Numbered from the stretch's first letter, positions 26,027 through 35,346 are shown. The stretch: 64,000 nt of DNA from DASRDR01 sp035550795 (GCA_035550795.1 DASZOL010000016.1:1-64000), one strand, 5' to 3'. Numbers and translations are program-made. The notes: generated from the sequence alone by a model not told the origin.

Positions 26027-27640
26027 CTACGCCCGTCGCATCCTGAAGTTGAAGCGGCGGAGCTCGAGCTGCTGGTTCGCGTTGGGGGTGAACTCGACGT
26101 ACCGCTGGAGGCCGTAGTCCTCCTGGGGCTGGAGCACGACGATCCAGGGATTGTGCTCCAGGAAGATCCGCGTCATCTTGCGGTATGCCTCGCCGCGGAA
26201 CTTCTCGTCGAGGCTGAAGCGCGCGGCGTTCCCCAGCTCGTCGAACTCCGGGTGCCGCCAGTAATCGAGCGGCGCGCCCGGGGCGAGCAGCCGCCACATC
26301 ATCCCGTCCGGATCGCCGACCGTCGAGGTCGGATCGAGCCAGACGAGCCCCTTGAGGGCCTTCTCGCGGAACCGCTGGGCCCGCACCGAGTACTCGATGA
26401 TCTCGACGACGGTGTTGAACCCGATGTCCTTCCACATCGCGGCCGCCGCCTCGGAGACCGCCCGGTCGTTGGCCGTGTAGCCCGGCGCGGCCTCGATGTA
26501 GATCGGCTCGTTCTTGTACCCGGCCTTCTTGACGAGATCACGGGCCTCGTTCGGATCGTAGCGCAGCGGCGGAAGTGAGGGATCGTAGTGGTTGTCGCCC
26601 CGCGCGATCGGCCCGTTGGCCACGGTCGCGCGGCCCCGCCAGAGCTCGCGGGCGATCGCCTCCCGGTCCAGGCCCAGCGACAGCGCCTGCTTGATGCGCG
26701 GGTCGTTGAGCGGCGGCACCCTGGAGTTGACGTTGAAGACGTAGAGCCCGGCGTAGAGCGTGCTGGCCACCTTCGTCGTGGCGTGCTGGCTCACCCGCTC
26801 GTACTGGTCGGGCGGGAGCGCGGTCATGAGGTCCACCTCACCCTTGAGCAGCGCGGCCAGGCGGGTCGCCGTCTCGGGAAGCGGGCGAAAGATGACCCGG
26901 TCCACGTCCACGCGGCCGCCCCAGTAGTCGGGATTGGCCTCCAGGACGGTGCGGTCGTCCTTGACCCATGACGCGAACCGCAGGGGGCCAGTGCCGACGG
27001 GCCGGCGTGCGAACCCGTCTGCCCCCACCTGCTCCAGGTACCGCTTCGGGACGATCTGTCCGCCGTAGAACGAGAGCCGCGCCGGCAGCAGCGGGTCGGG
27101 CTTCTTGGTGTGGATGACCAGCGTGGCGGGATCGGGCGTCTCGATGCGCTCGATGGTGGCGAGCACGGTGGACACCATCGTCTTCACGGCCGGGTCGTAC
27201 GTCCGCTCGATGCTGTACTTCGCGTCCGCCGCGGTGAACGGATCACCGTTGTGCCAGCGGACGCCCTGGCGGAGGGCGAACTGGTAGGTCTGAGGCCCGG
27301 TCACCTTCCACTCGGTAGCAAGGCCCGGATAGAGCTTGCCATCCGCGCGGCGCGTCACGAGGTTGTCGAAGATGTTGAAGGACACCCTGATGTCGTTCGC
27401 GGCGGTACGCATGTGCGGGTCGAAGGTGGCGACGTCGCCGCCCTGGGCCACCACCAGCTCGCGCTTCTGTGTCGTCTGGGCGGAAGCGGAGCCGGGGCCG
27501 GCAAGCTCGGCTCCGGCCGCAGCGGCGGCGCCGGCGCCAAGCGCCGCCATCCGGGCCAGGAACTCGCGTCGCCCGAGGGCCGGTGGCCCCGGGGGCAGGG
27601 CGGCGGGCACGGAACCGTCGGACCGGCGGTCTCGCATCAT
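26027..27640 (-). CDS. ABC transporter solute-binding protein, family 5 (peptide/opine type), Tat-exported
   Basis: A 537-residue DppA/OppA-like binding protein. AAGGAGG precedes the double ATG. The signal is twin-arginine (GRREFLARMAALGAG, cleavage near SASAQ). Mature-chain motifs include GDVATFDPHMRTA, LRQGVRWHNGDPFTAADAKY and the ALSLGLDREAIARELW segment. No permease or ATPase accompanies it, so it would have to work with components encoded elsewhere. It lies between an amidohydrolase (36 bp upstream) and the PanE-family gene (32 bp downstream), which hints that all three handle one organic acid or amide-type compound. Confidence 0.9.
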   Translation of the reverse strand: MMRDRRSDGSVPAALPPGPPALGRREFLARMAALGAGAAAAAGAELAGPGSASAQTTQKRELVVAQGGDVATFDPHMRTAANDIRVSFNIFDNLVTRRADGKLYPGLATEWKVTGPQTYQFALRQGVRWHNGDPFTAADAKYSIERTYDPAVKTMVSTVLATIERIETPDPATLVIHTKKPDPLLPARLSFYGGQIVPKRYLEQVGADGFARRPVGTGPLRFASWVKDDRTVLEANPDYWGGRVDVDRVIFRPLPETATRLAALLKGEVDLMTALPPDQYERVSQHATTKVASTLYAGLYVFNVNSRVPPLNDPRIKQALSLGLDREAIARELWRGRATVANGPIARGDNHYDPSLPPLRYDPNEARDLVKKAGYKNEPIYIEAAPGYTANDRAVSEAAAAMWKDIGFNTVVEIIEYSVRAQRFREKALKGLVWLDPTSTVGDPDGMMWRLLAPGAPLDYWRHPEFDELGNAARFSLDEKFRGEAYRKMTRIFLEHNPWIVVLQPQEDYGLQRYVEFTPNANQQLELRRFNFRMRRA

Positions 27641-27676
27641 ATCGGCCTCCTTTCGACGGTGGAGGGGAGGGCGTGT

Positions 27677-28663
27677 CTACAGGCGGAAGAGGCGCTGAGC
27701 GTTGCCACCGCGGACGGCGTCTCGCAGCCCGGCCGGCAGGGCGTCCACCCGGGCGAGGCAGCCCTTCATGTCACCGATGTTGTGGGGATAGTCCGAGCCG
27801 TACAGGACGCGATCCGACCCGCCCACGTCGATGCACATCGCCAGGGCCTCCGGTCGGTACGTGACCGTGTCGTAGTAGAGCCGGCGCATGTACTTCCCCG
27901 GGGGCGTCGACGTCTTCGTCCGGGCAGCGTTCATCTTGTCGAAGCACTGGTCGAGCCGGCCCACGAGGTACGGGAGCGCGCCGCCGGCGTGCGAGACGAT
28001 CAGCTTCACGTCGGGATAGCGGTCGAGGAAGCCGTCGAACATGATGCGCGCGATCGCCAGGCTGGTGTCGAACATGAAGCCAATGCTCGCGATCAGGTTG
28101 AACTCCCGCAGCGCCATCTCCGGGGTCCCCGGGGGGGCGGTCGGGTGCACCAGCACCGGGAGCGCGCGCCGGTCGATCTCCGCCCACACCGGAGCGAACA
28201 GCGGATCGGTGAGCGTCCGGCCGGCGATGTTCGCCAGCACCATGACGCCGACCGCCCCCCGGTCGCACGCGCGCGACAGCTCCGTCAGGGCCGCGTCGGG
28301 GTACTCCCAGGGCAGCGAGCAGAGCCAGCGGATGCGCGACGGATACGTGCTCTGAGCGGTCGCCATGTCGTCGTTGACGACCTGCGCCGCCTTGAGGCTC
28401 ACCTCGCGGCCGCCCCAGTAGACGTTCGGGCACGTGAGGGAAATGATCGCGAGATCCACGCCCGCCTCGTCCATCTGCCGGATGCGGTACGGGTAGTCGA
28501 AGTGGCCAGGCTGCGGCGTCATGAACGGCGCGCCGTCCAGGAAAATGCCCTCGGGAGCGTCCAGGCTCGCCCGGAGCTCGTAGCGGGGCCGCCCGTGGGC
28601 GCGCAAGAGCTCGAGCCAGTCACGGTTGAGCATGTGCGTGTGCACGTCGATGGCGGGGGTCAT
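27677..28663 (-). CDS. Amidohydrolase-2 (ACMSD-type) metal-dependent hydrolase/decarboxylase
   Basis: A 328-residue TIM-barrel enzyme. Metal-ligand landmarks are AIDVHTHM at residues 5-11, VLVHPTAPP, LIVSHAGGALPYLVGRLD and VLYGSDYPH with the catalytic Asp. This combination marks the amidohydrolase_2 family, whose members include aminocarboxymuconate-semialdehyde and gamma-resorcylate decarboxylases as well as hydrolases. GGAGGAGCACGCGC precedes the ATG. It heads the minus-strand operon with a binding protein and a PanE-family reductase. Confidence 0.88.
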   Translation of the reverse strand: MTPAIDVHTHMLNRDWLELLRAHGRPRYELRASLDAPEGIFLDGAPFMTPQPGHFDYPYRIRQMDEAGVDLAIISLTCPNVYWGGREVSLKAAQVVNDDMATAQSTYPSRIRWLCSLPWEYPDAALTELSRACDRGAVGVMVLANIAGRTLTDPLFAPVWAEIDRRALPVLVHPTAPPGTPEMALREFNLIASIGFMFDTSLAIARIMFDGFLDRYPDVKLIVSHAGGALPYLVGRLDQCFDKMNAARTKTSTPPGKYMRRLYYDTVTYRPEALAMCIDVGGSDRVLYGSDYPHNIGDMKGCLARVDALPAGLRDAVRGGNAQRLFRL

Positions 28664-28803
28664 GCGCGTGCTCCTCCGTCGCCGAGGCGGCCATACGGCG
28701 ACCGAGACGAGAGAACCCCGCGGACGGAGCCCTTGTCAAGGGGCCGGAAATCGCCGGGGCAGTGCCCACGCGGGGCGGGGCTCAGGTGACGCCGTCGCGC
28801 CAC

Positions 28804-29182
28804 TCAGATCGAGTCGACGTCGAACTCCTTCCGGTCGATGTCCTCGATGGCGGCGCAGCTCACGTTATTGCTGAACACGCTCGAGGACGGCGCGCCCTGG
28901 TTGTTCAGGACGGAGTTCCGGAAGTCGAAGTTCGAGAAGGGCGCCACCTCGAAGTCCGCCGTGGAGGTGGCGATCGCCGCCCCCGACGAGTTCTTCGCCT
29001 CGTACGTGATGTGCACGCGCGCGGCTGTTACCGGCGTTGGTGGCGTTCCCCTTGACGGCGCTGCGGTTGCCCGTCACGGTCTCCTCGCCCTTCCCCGTGA
29101 GGGTGACGATCGAGAACCCGCTCGATTCGGTATCGCTCTCGCATCCGGCGAACAGGAAGGCCGCCAAGCCCGGCATCGCCAC
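28804..29182 (-). pseudogene. Small secreted lipoprotein broken by a GC-repeat frameshift
   Basis: The first frame encodes MAMPGLAAFLFAGCESDTES, a hydrophobic stretch ending in a lipobox (FAGC), then FSIVTLTGKGEETVTGN. After KGNATNAGNSRAR the frame fails, and the natural continuation is found in the next frame: HITYEAKNSSGAAIATS to the stop at 28804. The shift falls in a CGCGCGCG run at 29016-29024; one extra GC dinucleotide would restore a single frame of about 126 residues. The N-terminus may also be off, because a good ribosome site (AAGGAGAG) precedes an ATG at about 29200 in another frame. I recognise no family with certainty; an extracytoplasmic beta-sandwich domain is likely. Confidence 0.5.
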
Positions 29183-29624
29183 GCCCGAAAGACAGTGCCC
29201 ATGGGGGCTCTCCTTCCACCTCCGGTGATCCTCCGGACGACATGCTGTCGCCCCGCCGTCATCCCGTCATGTCCGCGACTCACGCAGTCATTATGACGCG
29301 AGCCCGCGCAGCGCTCTGATGCCGTCGCGCCCCCCTTTTGGAGCAAGTCGGGGGCCGCGGCCCCCGGGCTTCGGGCGCCGAGACCTGAGGATCGCGGGCC
29401 AGACCGTCACGCTGGCGTCAACGCCAGCATGTCCACTGACACAGGAGGGTCCGGCTCGTCCGAGTCCATCGCCGGCACGACCCTTGCTCGCCATGGTCCT
29501 GGCGACCAGCGGCGACCGCGAGCCCGCCCATCCAGGGCCGGAGCCGATCCCCGCAGGGACCGCTCGTCTCACACTCGCGTAGAAGAGGATCGTCTCGCAA
29601 CTCGGGCAGAGGAGGAGATGAACC
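29183..29624. other. Intergenic region without a supported gene
   Basis: These 442 bases separate the divergent lipoprotein remnant and the secreted CHRD-like gene. I see no convincing coding frame. They contain a perfect 16-bp palindrome, GGGGGCCGCGGCCCCC (29350-29365), and a hairpin with 8-bp arms GCTGGCGT (29411-29418) and ACGCCAGC (29421-29428). Promoters for both flanking genes should lie here, but I could not identify boxes. Confidence 0.5.
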
Positions 29625-30035
29625 ATGGCTCGATCTGTCAGCCTGGCGCTGGTACTGGTCGGAACGATGCTGGGTACGGGAGTCGGCCTCGCGAACGCCG
29701 CGGGTCCCGTCACCGTCGCGCTGACACCCCAGAACAACTCGGGCGAGTCGGGAACAGCAACGCTCACCGAGAGCGGACAGAAGACCAAGGTGACCGTCGC
29801 CATCACGGGCGCTCCCGCCGGGGTGGGTCAGCCGCTCCACGTCCACAAGGGGACGTGCGCCAACCTCGACCCGAAGCCTGCGTACGGGCTCACGACCCTG
29901 ACCGGCGGGAAGTCGGACACCACGATCGACGTGCCGCTCAGCCAGCTCCAGTCCGGCGGGTTCGCGATCAACGGACACAAGTCGGCCCAGGACGTCAAGA
30001 CCTACGTCTTCTGCGGAAATATCCCCGGGGCGTAG
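29625..30035 (+). CDS. Secreted CHRD/SOD-like beta-sandwich protein of unknown function
   Basis: A 136-residue exported protein with a Sec signal (SLALVLVGTMLGTGVGLANA, cleavage after ANA). The mature part reads VTVALTPQNNSGESGTATL, then PLHVHKGTCANLDPKPAY, QLQSGGFAINGHKSA and TYVFCGNIPGA. The His-x-His-x-Gly-x-Cys segment, the second histidine near INGHKSA and the two cysteines recall CHRD and Cu/Zn-superoxide-dismutase-like secreted domains, but not all SOD metal ligands are evident, so I do not call an activity. GAGGAGATGAACC precedes the ATG. A small charged protein follows after 17 bp. Confidence 0.75.
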   Translation: MARSVSLALVLVGTMLGTGVGLANAAGPVTVALTPQNNSGESGTATLTESGQKTKVTVAITGAPAGVGQPLHVHKGTCANLDPKPAYGLTTLTGGKSDTTIDVPLSQLQSGGFAINGHKSAQDVKTYVFCGNIPGA

Positions 30036-30052
30036 GAGGGCGAGGAGGACGC

Positions 30053-30328
30053 ATGAGTCAGAGGGCGAACCCCAGGGACGCCGGGATCCCGGCCGGCAAG
30101 GCCCCCCGGGACCGCCAGGTCCCGCCCCGTCAGATCGAGAAGAGCCGGAGGCGCCCGGCGGGCCCGCCGGCCGGGGACGCGGGCGAGACCGTACCGGCGC
30201 GGCAGGCGGAGCCGTCCGAGGACTTCGCCCAGCGGGACATCGAGACCGTCGACGAGTCGCCGGAGCAGCACGACCGCCGGCGGCACGATCGCAGCCCCGG
30301 TGACGTGGAGTCCAGCCAGGCGGCCTAG
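30053..30328 (+). CDS. Small charged, probably disordered hypothetical protein
   Basis: A 91-residue product rich in Arg, Pro, Glu, Asp and Gln, with no hydrophobic core: KAPRDRQVPPRQIEKSRRR, then PSEDFAQRDIETVDESPEQH. GAGGAGGAC precedes the ATG, and the gene follows the secreted protein by 17 bp and is closed by a strong hairpin at 30392-30428, which supports its reality. No family is recognised. The sequence would be expected to be disordered; it could bind nucleic acid or another charged partner, but that is speculation. Confidence 0.5.
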   Translation: MSQRANPRDAGIPAGKAPRDRQVPPRQIEKSRRRPAGPPAGDAGETVPARQAEPSEDFAQRDIETVDESPEQHDRRRHDRSPGDVESSQAA

Positions 30329-30391
30329 CTCAAGACGGTCGCAGACGGAACGCGTCCGGCTGGTGCTCGCTCCATGGCGCCAGCCGGGTAC

Positions 30392-30428
30392 GGAGCCCCT
30401 CGGCAGGCGTCGCCTGCGGAGGGGCTCC
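30392..30428 (+). terminator. Long hairpin, probable terminator
   Basis: Two 18-bp arms (30392-30409 and 30411-30428) pair with one mismatch; the outer part is GGAGCCCCTC against GAGGGGCTCC. It stands 64 bp after the charged hypothetical gene and 135 bp before the aldo/keto reductase. Only short pyrimidine runs follow, so it is not a classical T-tract terminator. Confidence 0.55.
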
Positions 30429-30563
30429 TCTCGGCGTGTCATCCCCCCGTCCCGAACTCCGCTCGACATGCGACCGCGCCGCCGGAGTGCGCTATGCTGT
30501 GCCTGCCGGCGGGTGCCGTGTTCCGACGACAACGTCCGGCCGGCTGCGAGCTTCGGAGGGGTG

Positions 30564-31430
30564 ATGATCGAGCGACGACCGTTCGGACGTACGGGCCACC
30601 ACAGCACGGCGACGCTCTTCGGGGCCGCCGCCCTCGCCCGGGTCAGCCAGGCTGAAGCGGACCGCACGCTGGACCTGCTGCTCCGTTACGGGATCAACCA
30701 CATCGACACCGCCGCGCGGTACGGGGACTCGGAGCTCCACGTCGGCGCGTGGATGCCCCGCCACCGGAAGGACTTCTTTCTCGCGACCAAGACCGGTCAG
30801 CGAACCGCGCCCAAGGCGCGCGAGGAGATCCACCGGTCCCTCGAGCGGCTTCGTGTCGACCACGTCGACCTCATCCAGCTCCACTCCCTGGGCCATCCGG
30901 ACGACTGGGAGCAGGCCACCGGGCCGGGCGGCGCGCTCGAGGCCGCGATCGAGGCGCGCGCGCAGGGGCTTGCCCGGTTCATCGGCGTGACCGGCCACGG
31001 CTGGACCATCGCCGCCATGCACCGGCGCAGTCTCGCCCGCTTCGATTTCGACGCCGTGCTGCTACCGTACAACTACTTCATGGCCCAGGACGAGCGCTAC
31101 CGCCGGAGCTTCGAGGACCTCCTGCGGACCTGCCGGGAGCGCAGCGTGGCCGTGCAGGTCATCAAGTCGATCGCGCGGGGACCGTGGGCCACGACGGAGC
31201 GGACCCACGCCACCTGGTACCAGCCTTTCGAGGCCCAGGCGGACATCGACCGAGCCGTCCACTGGGCCCTCGACGTGCCAGGCGTGTTCCTGAACACGGC
31301 GGGAGACCTCACACTGCTGCCGCGGGTGCTCGACGCAGCAAGCCGGTTCGCGCGACGGCCCCCGGAGGAGGAGATGGGGGTGATGCTCGCCTCCACGCGG
31401 ATGACCTCCCTGTTCGGCCTTTCCACCTGA
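30564..31430 (+). CDS. Aldo/keto reductase family protein
   Basis: A 288-residue TIM-barrel oxidoreductase using NAD(P)H. The catalytic tetrad can be placed: D48 in HIDTAARYGDSE, Y53, K76 in FFLATKTG and H107 in DLIQLHS. GERTHATWYQPF-like C-terminal sequence (TERTHATWYQPFEAQ) is typical of the subgroup annotated as general aldo/keto reductases in soil bacteria. The ATG at 30564 is preceded by GGAGGGG; a GTG three bases earlier is an alternative. Its substrate is not evident. The next gene, cysD, starts 167 bp downstream. Confidence 0.85.
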   Translation: MIERRPFGRTGHHSTATLFGAAALARVSQAEADRTLDLLLRYGINHIDTAARYGDSELHVGAWMPRHRKDFFLATKTGQRTAPKAREEIHRSLERLRVDHVDLIQLHSLGHPDDWEQATGPGGALEAAIEARAQGLARFIGVTGHGWTIAAMHRRSLARFDFDAVLLPYNYFMAQDERYRRSFEDLLRTCRERSVAVQVIKSIARGPWATTERTHATWYQPFEAQADIDRAVHWALDVPGVFLNTAGDLTLLPRVLDAASRFARRPPEEEMGVMLASTRMTSLFGLST

Positions 31431-31597
31431 GCGGCGCTGACCAGGGTGCGCGCGGGCCAGCATCCGAGCCGGATTCCGGAGTCGACACCTCCTCCGAGCC
31501 GAGTGGGCTTCACGGGCGTGCCCGGCCAGGGCCCTGCGACGGGGTGCAAGCCGTGCACGCCCGGCGACTCGCTGGCCGGCCCGGCGATCCGGTCGCG

Positions 31598-32521
31598 ATG
31601 AGCCGCCCGATCACCGCCCCGAGCCTGTCGCCGGAGCTGAGGCGGCTGGAGGCCGAGTCGATCGGCATCATCCGGGAGGTCGCCGCGGAGTTCCGCAAGC
31701 CCGTGCTGCTCTACTCGATCGGCAAGGACTCGGGGGTGATGCTGCATCTCGCGCTCAAGGCGTTCTACCCGTCCAAGCCGCCGTTCCCCCTGCTCCACGT
31801 CGACACGGGCTGGAAGTTCCGGGACATGATGCGCCACCGCGACACGATCCCGGGGCGGTACGGCGTGGAGCTACTCGTGTACACGAACCCGGCCGGAGCC
31901 GCCCGCGGGATCGATCCCATCCAGTCCGGGTCGCGGCTCCACACCCAGGTGATGAAGACCGACGCCCTCAGGCAGGCGCTCGACCACTGGGGCTTCGACG
32001 CGGCCTTCGGCGGCGCGCGCCGCGATGAGGAGAAGAGCCGCGCCAAGGAGCGCGTGTTCTCCTTCCGCGCCGCCGGGCACGTGTGGGACCCGCGCAACCA
32101 GCGGCCCGAGCTCTGGCGCCTGTACAACACGCGGATCCATCCGGGTGAGACCATACGTGTCTTTCCCCTGTCGAACTGGACCGAGCTGGACGTCTGGCGA
32201 TACACGCGCGCGGAGAACATCCCGGTCGTGCCGCTCTACTTCGCCGCGCCCCGTCCGGTGGTGACGCGCGACGGGCTGCTCATCATGCGCGACGACGAGC
32301 GTCTCCCCCTCTATCCCGGAGAGACGCCCGAGGTCCGCATGGTCCGGTTCCGCTCCCTCGGCTGCTATCCTCTCTCGGCCGCCATCGACAGCACGGCTGG
32401 CTCGCTCGACGACATCATCGCGGAGATGCTCGAGACGCGCGTCTCGGAGCGGTCCGGGCGCCTGATCGACAGCGACGACACCGCCTCCATGGAGAAGAAG
32501 AAGCGGGAGGGTTACTTCTGA
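31598..32521 (+). CDS. cysD: CysD, sulfate adenylyltransferase subunit 2
   Basis: A 307-residue PP-loop ATP pyrophosphatase that, with CysN, makes adenosine 5'-phosphosulfate from ATP and sulfate. The PP-loop is YSIGKDSGVMLHLA near residue 47; LHVDTGWKFRDM, FGGARRDEEKSRAKER and the C-terminal KKKREGYF are diagnostic. The TGA stop shares its final A with the ATG of cysNC. No reductase genes (cysH, cysIJ) follow, so the product PAPS may serve sulfotransfer as well as assimilation. Confidence 0.96.
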   Translation: MSRPITAPSLSPELRRLEAESIGIIREVAAEFRKPVLLYSIGKDSGVMLHLALKAFYPSKPPFPLLHVDTGWKFRDMMRHRDTIPGRYGVELLVYTNPAGAARGIDPIQSGSRLHTQVMKTDALRQALDHWGFDAAFGGARRDEEKSRAKERVFSFRAAGHVWDPRNQRPELWRLYNTRIHPGETIRVFPLSNWTELDVWRYTRAENIPVVPLYFAAPRPVVTRDGLLIMRDDERLPLYPGETPEVRMVRFRSLGCYPLSAAIDSTAGSLDDIIAEMLETRVSERSGRLIDSDDTASMEKKKREGYF

Positions 32522-34398
32522 TGGCGGCCGGACCCGCCGGGGGCACCGGTCTCTCCATGGGGCTGCTCCGCTTCCTCACCTGCGGGTCGGTCGACGACGG
32601 CAAGTCCACGCTGATCGGGCGTCTACTCTTCGACACCCACCTTATCCCGGACGACGAGCTCGCGGCACTCCAGCGTGACAGCCGGAAGCACGGCACGACC
32701 GGCGGCGACCTCGACCTGGCCCTCCTGGTCGACGGTCTCGAGGCCGAGCGCGAGCAGGGCATCACGATCGACGTCGCCTACCGGTTCTTCCGCACGGGGC
32801 GCCGATCATTCATCGTCGCCGACGCGCCGGGCCACGAGCAGTACACGCGCAACATGGCGACGGGCGCCTCCACCTCCGACGCGGCGGTGATACTGGTCGA
32901 CGCGCGCAAGGGCGTGCTCACGCAAACGCGCCGCCACAGCTACATCTGCTCGCTCCTCGGCATCCGGCACGTCGCGCTGGCGGTGAACAAGATGGACCTG
33001 GTGGATTTCTCTGCCGAGCGCTTCCGCGGCATCGTGGACGAGTATCGAGGCCTTGCCGGGACACTCGGTTTTGCCTCGATGGTGCCCATCCCGCTGTCCG
33101 CCCGTTTCGGCGACAACGTCACGTTCCGCTCGGACCGCACGGCGGCATGGTACGACGGCCCAACGCTCCTCGAGCACCTCGAAACCGTCGAACCGGCGCA
33201 TGCCCTCGATCGGAAGCCCTTCCGCTTCCCCGTGCAGTGGGTCAACCGGCCGAACCTGGACTTTCGCGGTTTTTCGGGCACCGTCGTGTCCGGCTCGGTG
33301 CGCCCGGGCGATCGCGTCGCGGTCGCCTCCTCCGGCATGCTGTCCACGGTCGCGCGCATCGTGACCGCGGACGGAGATCTGGGGGAGGCGCGGGCCGGAG
33401 ACGCCGTGACGCTGACGCTCACGGACGACATCGACGTGGCGCGCGGCGATGTCCTGGCCCACGCCCACAGCCGCCCGGAGGTCGTCGATCAGTTCGCGGC
33501 GCACGTCCTCTGGATGTCGGCCGAGCCGATGCTGCCCGAGCGCTCGTATCTGATGCGCATCGGGACCCGGTACGCTCCCGCACGCATCACGCGACTGAAG
33601 CACAAGGTCGACGTCAACACGCTCCAGCATCTCGCGGCCAGCACGCTGGCGCTGAACGAGATCGGGCTATGCAACATCGAGACCGCCACGCCGGTCGCGC
33701 TCGACCCGTACGCGGAGAACCGTGACCTGGGCGGCTTCATCCTGATTGACCGGTTCACGAACGCCACGGCTGGGGCCGGCATGATCGCCTTCGGTCTGCG
33801 GCGGGCGACCAACATCCATCGCCAGAGCCTGCTCGTCGACAAGGTCTCGCGCGTCCGCCTGAGCGGGCACCGGCCCGCCGTGCTCTGGTTCACGGGGCTG
33901 CCGGCTTCCGGCAAGAGCACCATCGCGAACATCGTCGAGCGCGAGCTACACGCGCGCGGCGTGCACACCTACCTCCTGGACGGCGACAACCTGCGCCACG
34001 GCCTCAACCGGGACCTCGGCTTCACCGACGCCGACCGCGTCGAGAACATCCGCCGCATCGGCGAGGTCTCGCGGCTGTTCGTCGACGCGGGCCTCATCGT
34101 GCTGTGCTCGTTCATCTCGCCCTTCCGCGCGGAGCGACAGATGGTGCGGGAGCTGGTCGGGGCCGACGAGTTCGTGGAGATCTTCGTCGATACGCCCCTC
34201 GCCGAATGCATCCGGCGCGACCCCAAGGGCCTGTACGCGCGGGCGACGGCCGGCCAGATCAAGAACTTCACCGGGATCGATTCCCCGTACGAGACGCCCG
34301 AGCATCCCGAGATGGTCGTGCGCACCCGCGACGCCAGCGCCGAGCAGGCGGCACGGGCGATTCTCGACCTGCTCCGGGAGCGATCGATCGTCCGGTAG
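32521..34398 (+). CDS. cysNC: CysNC, sulfate adenylyltransferase GTPase subunit fused to APS kinase
   Basis: A 625-residue bifunctional enzyme. The N-terminal CysN half is an EF-Tu-like GTPase: GSVDDGKSTLIGRLLFD (G1), DAPGHEQYTRNM (G3) and NKMDLVDF (G4), with beta-barrels to about residue 440. The C-terminal APS kinase half begins near VLWFTGLPASGKSTIANIVE (residue 455 on) and contains DGDNLRHGLNRDLGF and KNFTGIDSPYE. Together the halves convert sulfate and ATP to PAPS. NodQ is the same architecture. The fusion, with cysD translationally coupled, fits a PAPS-producing cassette. Confidence 0.96.
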   Translation: MAAGPAGGTGLSMGLLRFLTCGSVDDGKSTLIGRLLFDTHLIPDDELAALQRDSRKHGTTGGDLDLALLVDGLEAEREQGITIDVAYRFFRTGRRSFIVADAPGHEQYTRNMATGASTSDAAVILVDARKGVLTQTRRHSYICSLLGIRHVALAVNKMDLVDFSAERFRGIVDEYRGLAGTLGFASMVPIPLSARFGDNVTFRSDRTAAWYDGPTLLEHLETVEPAHALDRKPFRFPVQWVNRPNLDFRGFSGTVVSGSVRPGDRVAVASSGMLSTVARIVTADGDLGEARAGDAVTLTLTDDIDVARGDVLAHAHSRPEVVDQFAAHVLWMSAEPMLPERSYLMRIGTRYAPARITRLKHKVDVNTLQHLAASTLALNEIGLCNIETATPVALDPYAENRDLGGFILIDRFTNATAGAGMIAFGLRRATNIHRQSLLVDKVSRVRLSGHRPAVLWFTGLPASGKSTIANIVERELHARGVHTYLLDGDNLRHGLNRDLGFTDADRVENIRRIGEVSRLFVDAGLIVLCSFISPFRAERQMVRELVGADEFVEIFVDTPLAECIRRDPKGLYARATAGQIKNFTGIDSPYETPEHPEMVVRTRDASAEQAARAILDLLRERSIVR

Positions 34399-34483
34399 AC
34401 CGCCCAGGTCCGAGACGACTTGGCGACGGAGGCTGGGAACCGCTGAAGACGTGCGGGCGATCGCGCCGGCTGGCTCGGCGCGT

Positions 34484-34885
34484 TCACGCGCCTCCCGCCG
34501 GCGCGGAGTCGACGATCGGCGGCTCCGGGCCGGCGCCTCCTCCGGTCCACGAGAACGACCGCGAGGCCAGCTGGGCCGGGAGCGCGGGCGTGCCCCCGGC
34601 GGCGACCTCCCGGGCGTGCGCGAGCAGCGCCTCGAAGACCTCGGGCGCGTTCATCCGACGCAACCAGAGCGGCTGGCCGCGCAGGTAGAGGAGCAGGACG
34701 TTGGCCTCGCTGCACGGGCCGAGGCAGTCGGTGAATGCGAGCCGGACGAGGCCGGCCAGACCCGACGCCTTGTAGAGACGCCGCGCCGTGGACCTCAACA
34801 CCCGGGTTGGCGCCATCGCTCCGCCCCGGTCCGGATGCCCGCAGCAACACCCGCTGCAGACGAGCAGCAGGCCGAGCTCAGGCAC
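34484..34885 (-). CDS. Thioredoxin-like [2Fe-2S] ferredoxin domain protein
   Basis: A 133-residue protein with the cysteine layout of thioredoxin-fold [2Fe-2S] ferredoxins: LLVCSGCCCGHPDRGG (C10, C13-C15) and TDCLGPCSEANVLLLY (C54, C58), followed by LWLRRMNAPEVFEALLAHA. Relatives are found with cobalamin and other cofactor genes, but none of these is adjacent. It is convergent with cysNC, 85 bp away. The C-terminal 35 residues are proline/glycine-rich and look disordered. Confidence 0.82.
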   Translation of the reverse strand: MPELGLLLVCSGCCCGHPDRGGAMAPTRVLRSTARRLYKASGLAGLVRLAFTDCLGPCSEANVLLLYLRGQPLWLRRMNAPEVFEALLAHAREVAAGGTPALPAQLASRSFSWTGGGAGPEPPIVDSAPAGGA

Positions 34886-35346
34886 GAGCGGGCCGCACGA
34901 GCCGACCGCGCCCTCGGGTCGCGCCAGCCGCGGGGCGGATGCTCACCCGGGAATGGGACCGGCCATCCGAGCTCGGCGAAGCGGCTGAGATACCCGGATC
35001 TCCCCTCGTGGACCGGTCCGGGAGCGCGCGGCCCCGGCAGGTCCTCACGTCGAATCGTCCTGCCCGCCGCGGCTCTCCCGAGCGCTCGTCAGGAGCGACC
35101 GACGTGCGGCTATCGTGTCCGATCACCGGCGCCCCGGAGGCCGACGCCGACCCTAGCAAACGACCACGGACGCGTCAACAAGGCCCCGCCCGCCGCCCAC
35201 CCGGGGGCATTCGAACTGGCGCCGGCCCGGGGTACACTGAGAGCGGACGGGGAACTCCGGGCCTTCCTGCCTTGCCCCGGTCGGCGGGCGAGACCAGGAG
35301 ATGCCCGAGAGCGCGGCGACGGCCGGCGAGCGGAGGGTCCAACGGC
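34886..35346. other. Intergenic region with weak promoter-like sequence
   Basis: These 461 bases contain no coding frame that I can support. Toward the right end TTCGAA (35210-35215), a 17-bp spacer and TACACT (35233-35238) form a weak promoter candidate for the PhyH gene 108 bp downstream. The left part should carry the promoter of the divergent ferredoxin-like gene. Confidence 0.4.

Noticed and set aside
29625..30035. Calling the secreted protein a Cu/Zn superoxide dismutase
   Set aside because: The H-x-H-x-G-x-C segment recalls SOD, but the remaining metal ligands and the active-site Arg are not evident.
30463..30498. TCGACA and TATGCT as promoter of the aldo/keto reductase
   Set aside because: The spacing is 24 bp, too long, and the -35 match is weak.
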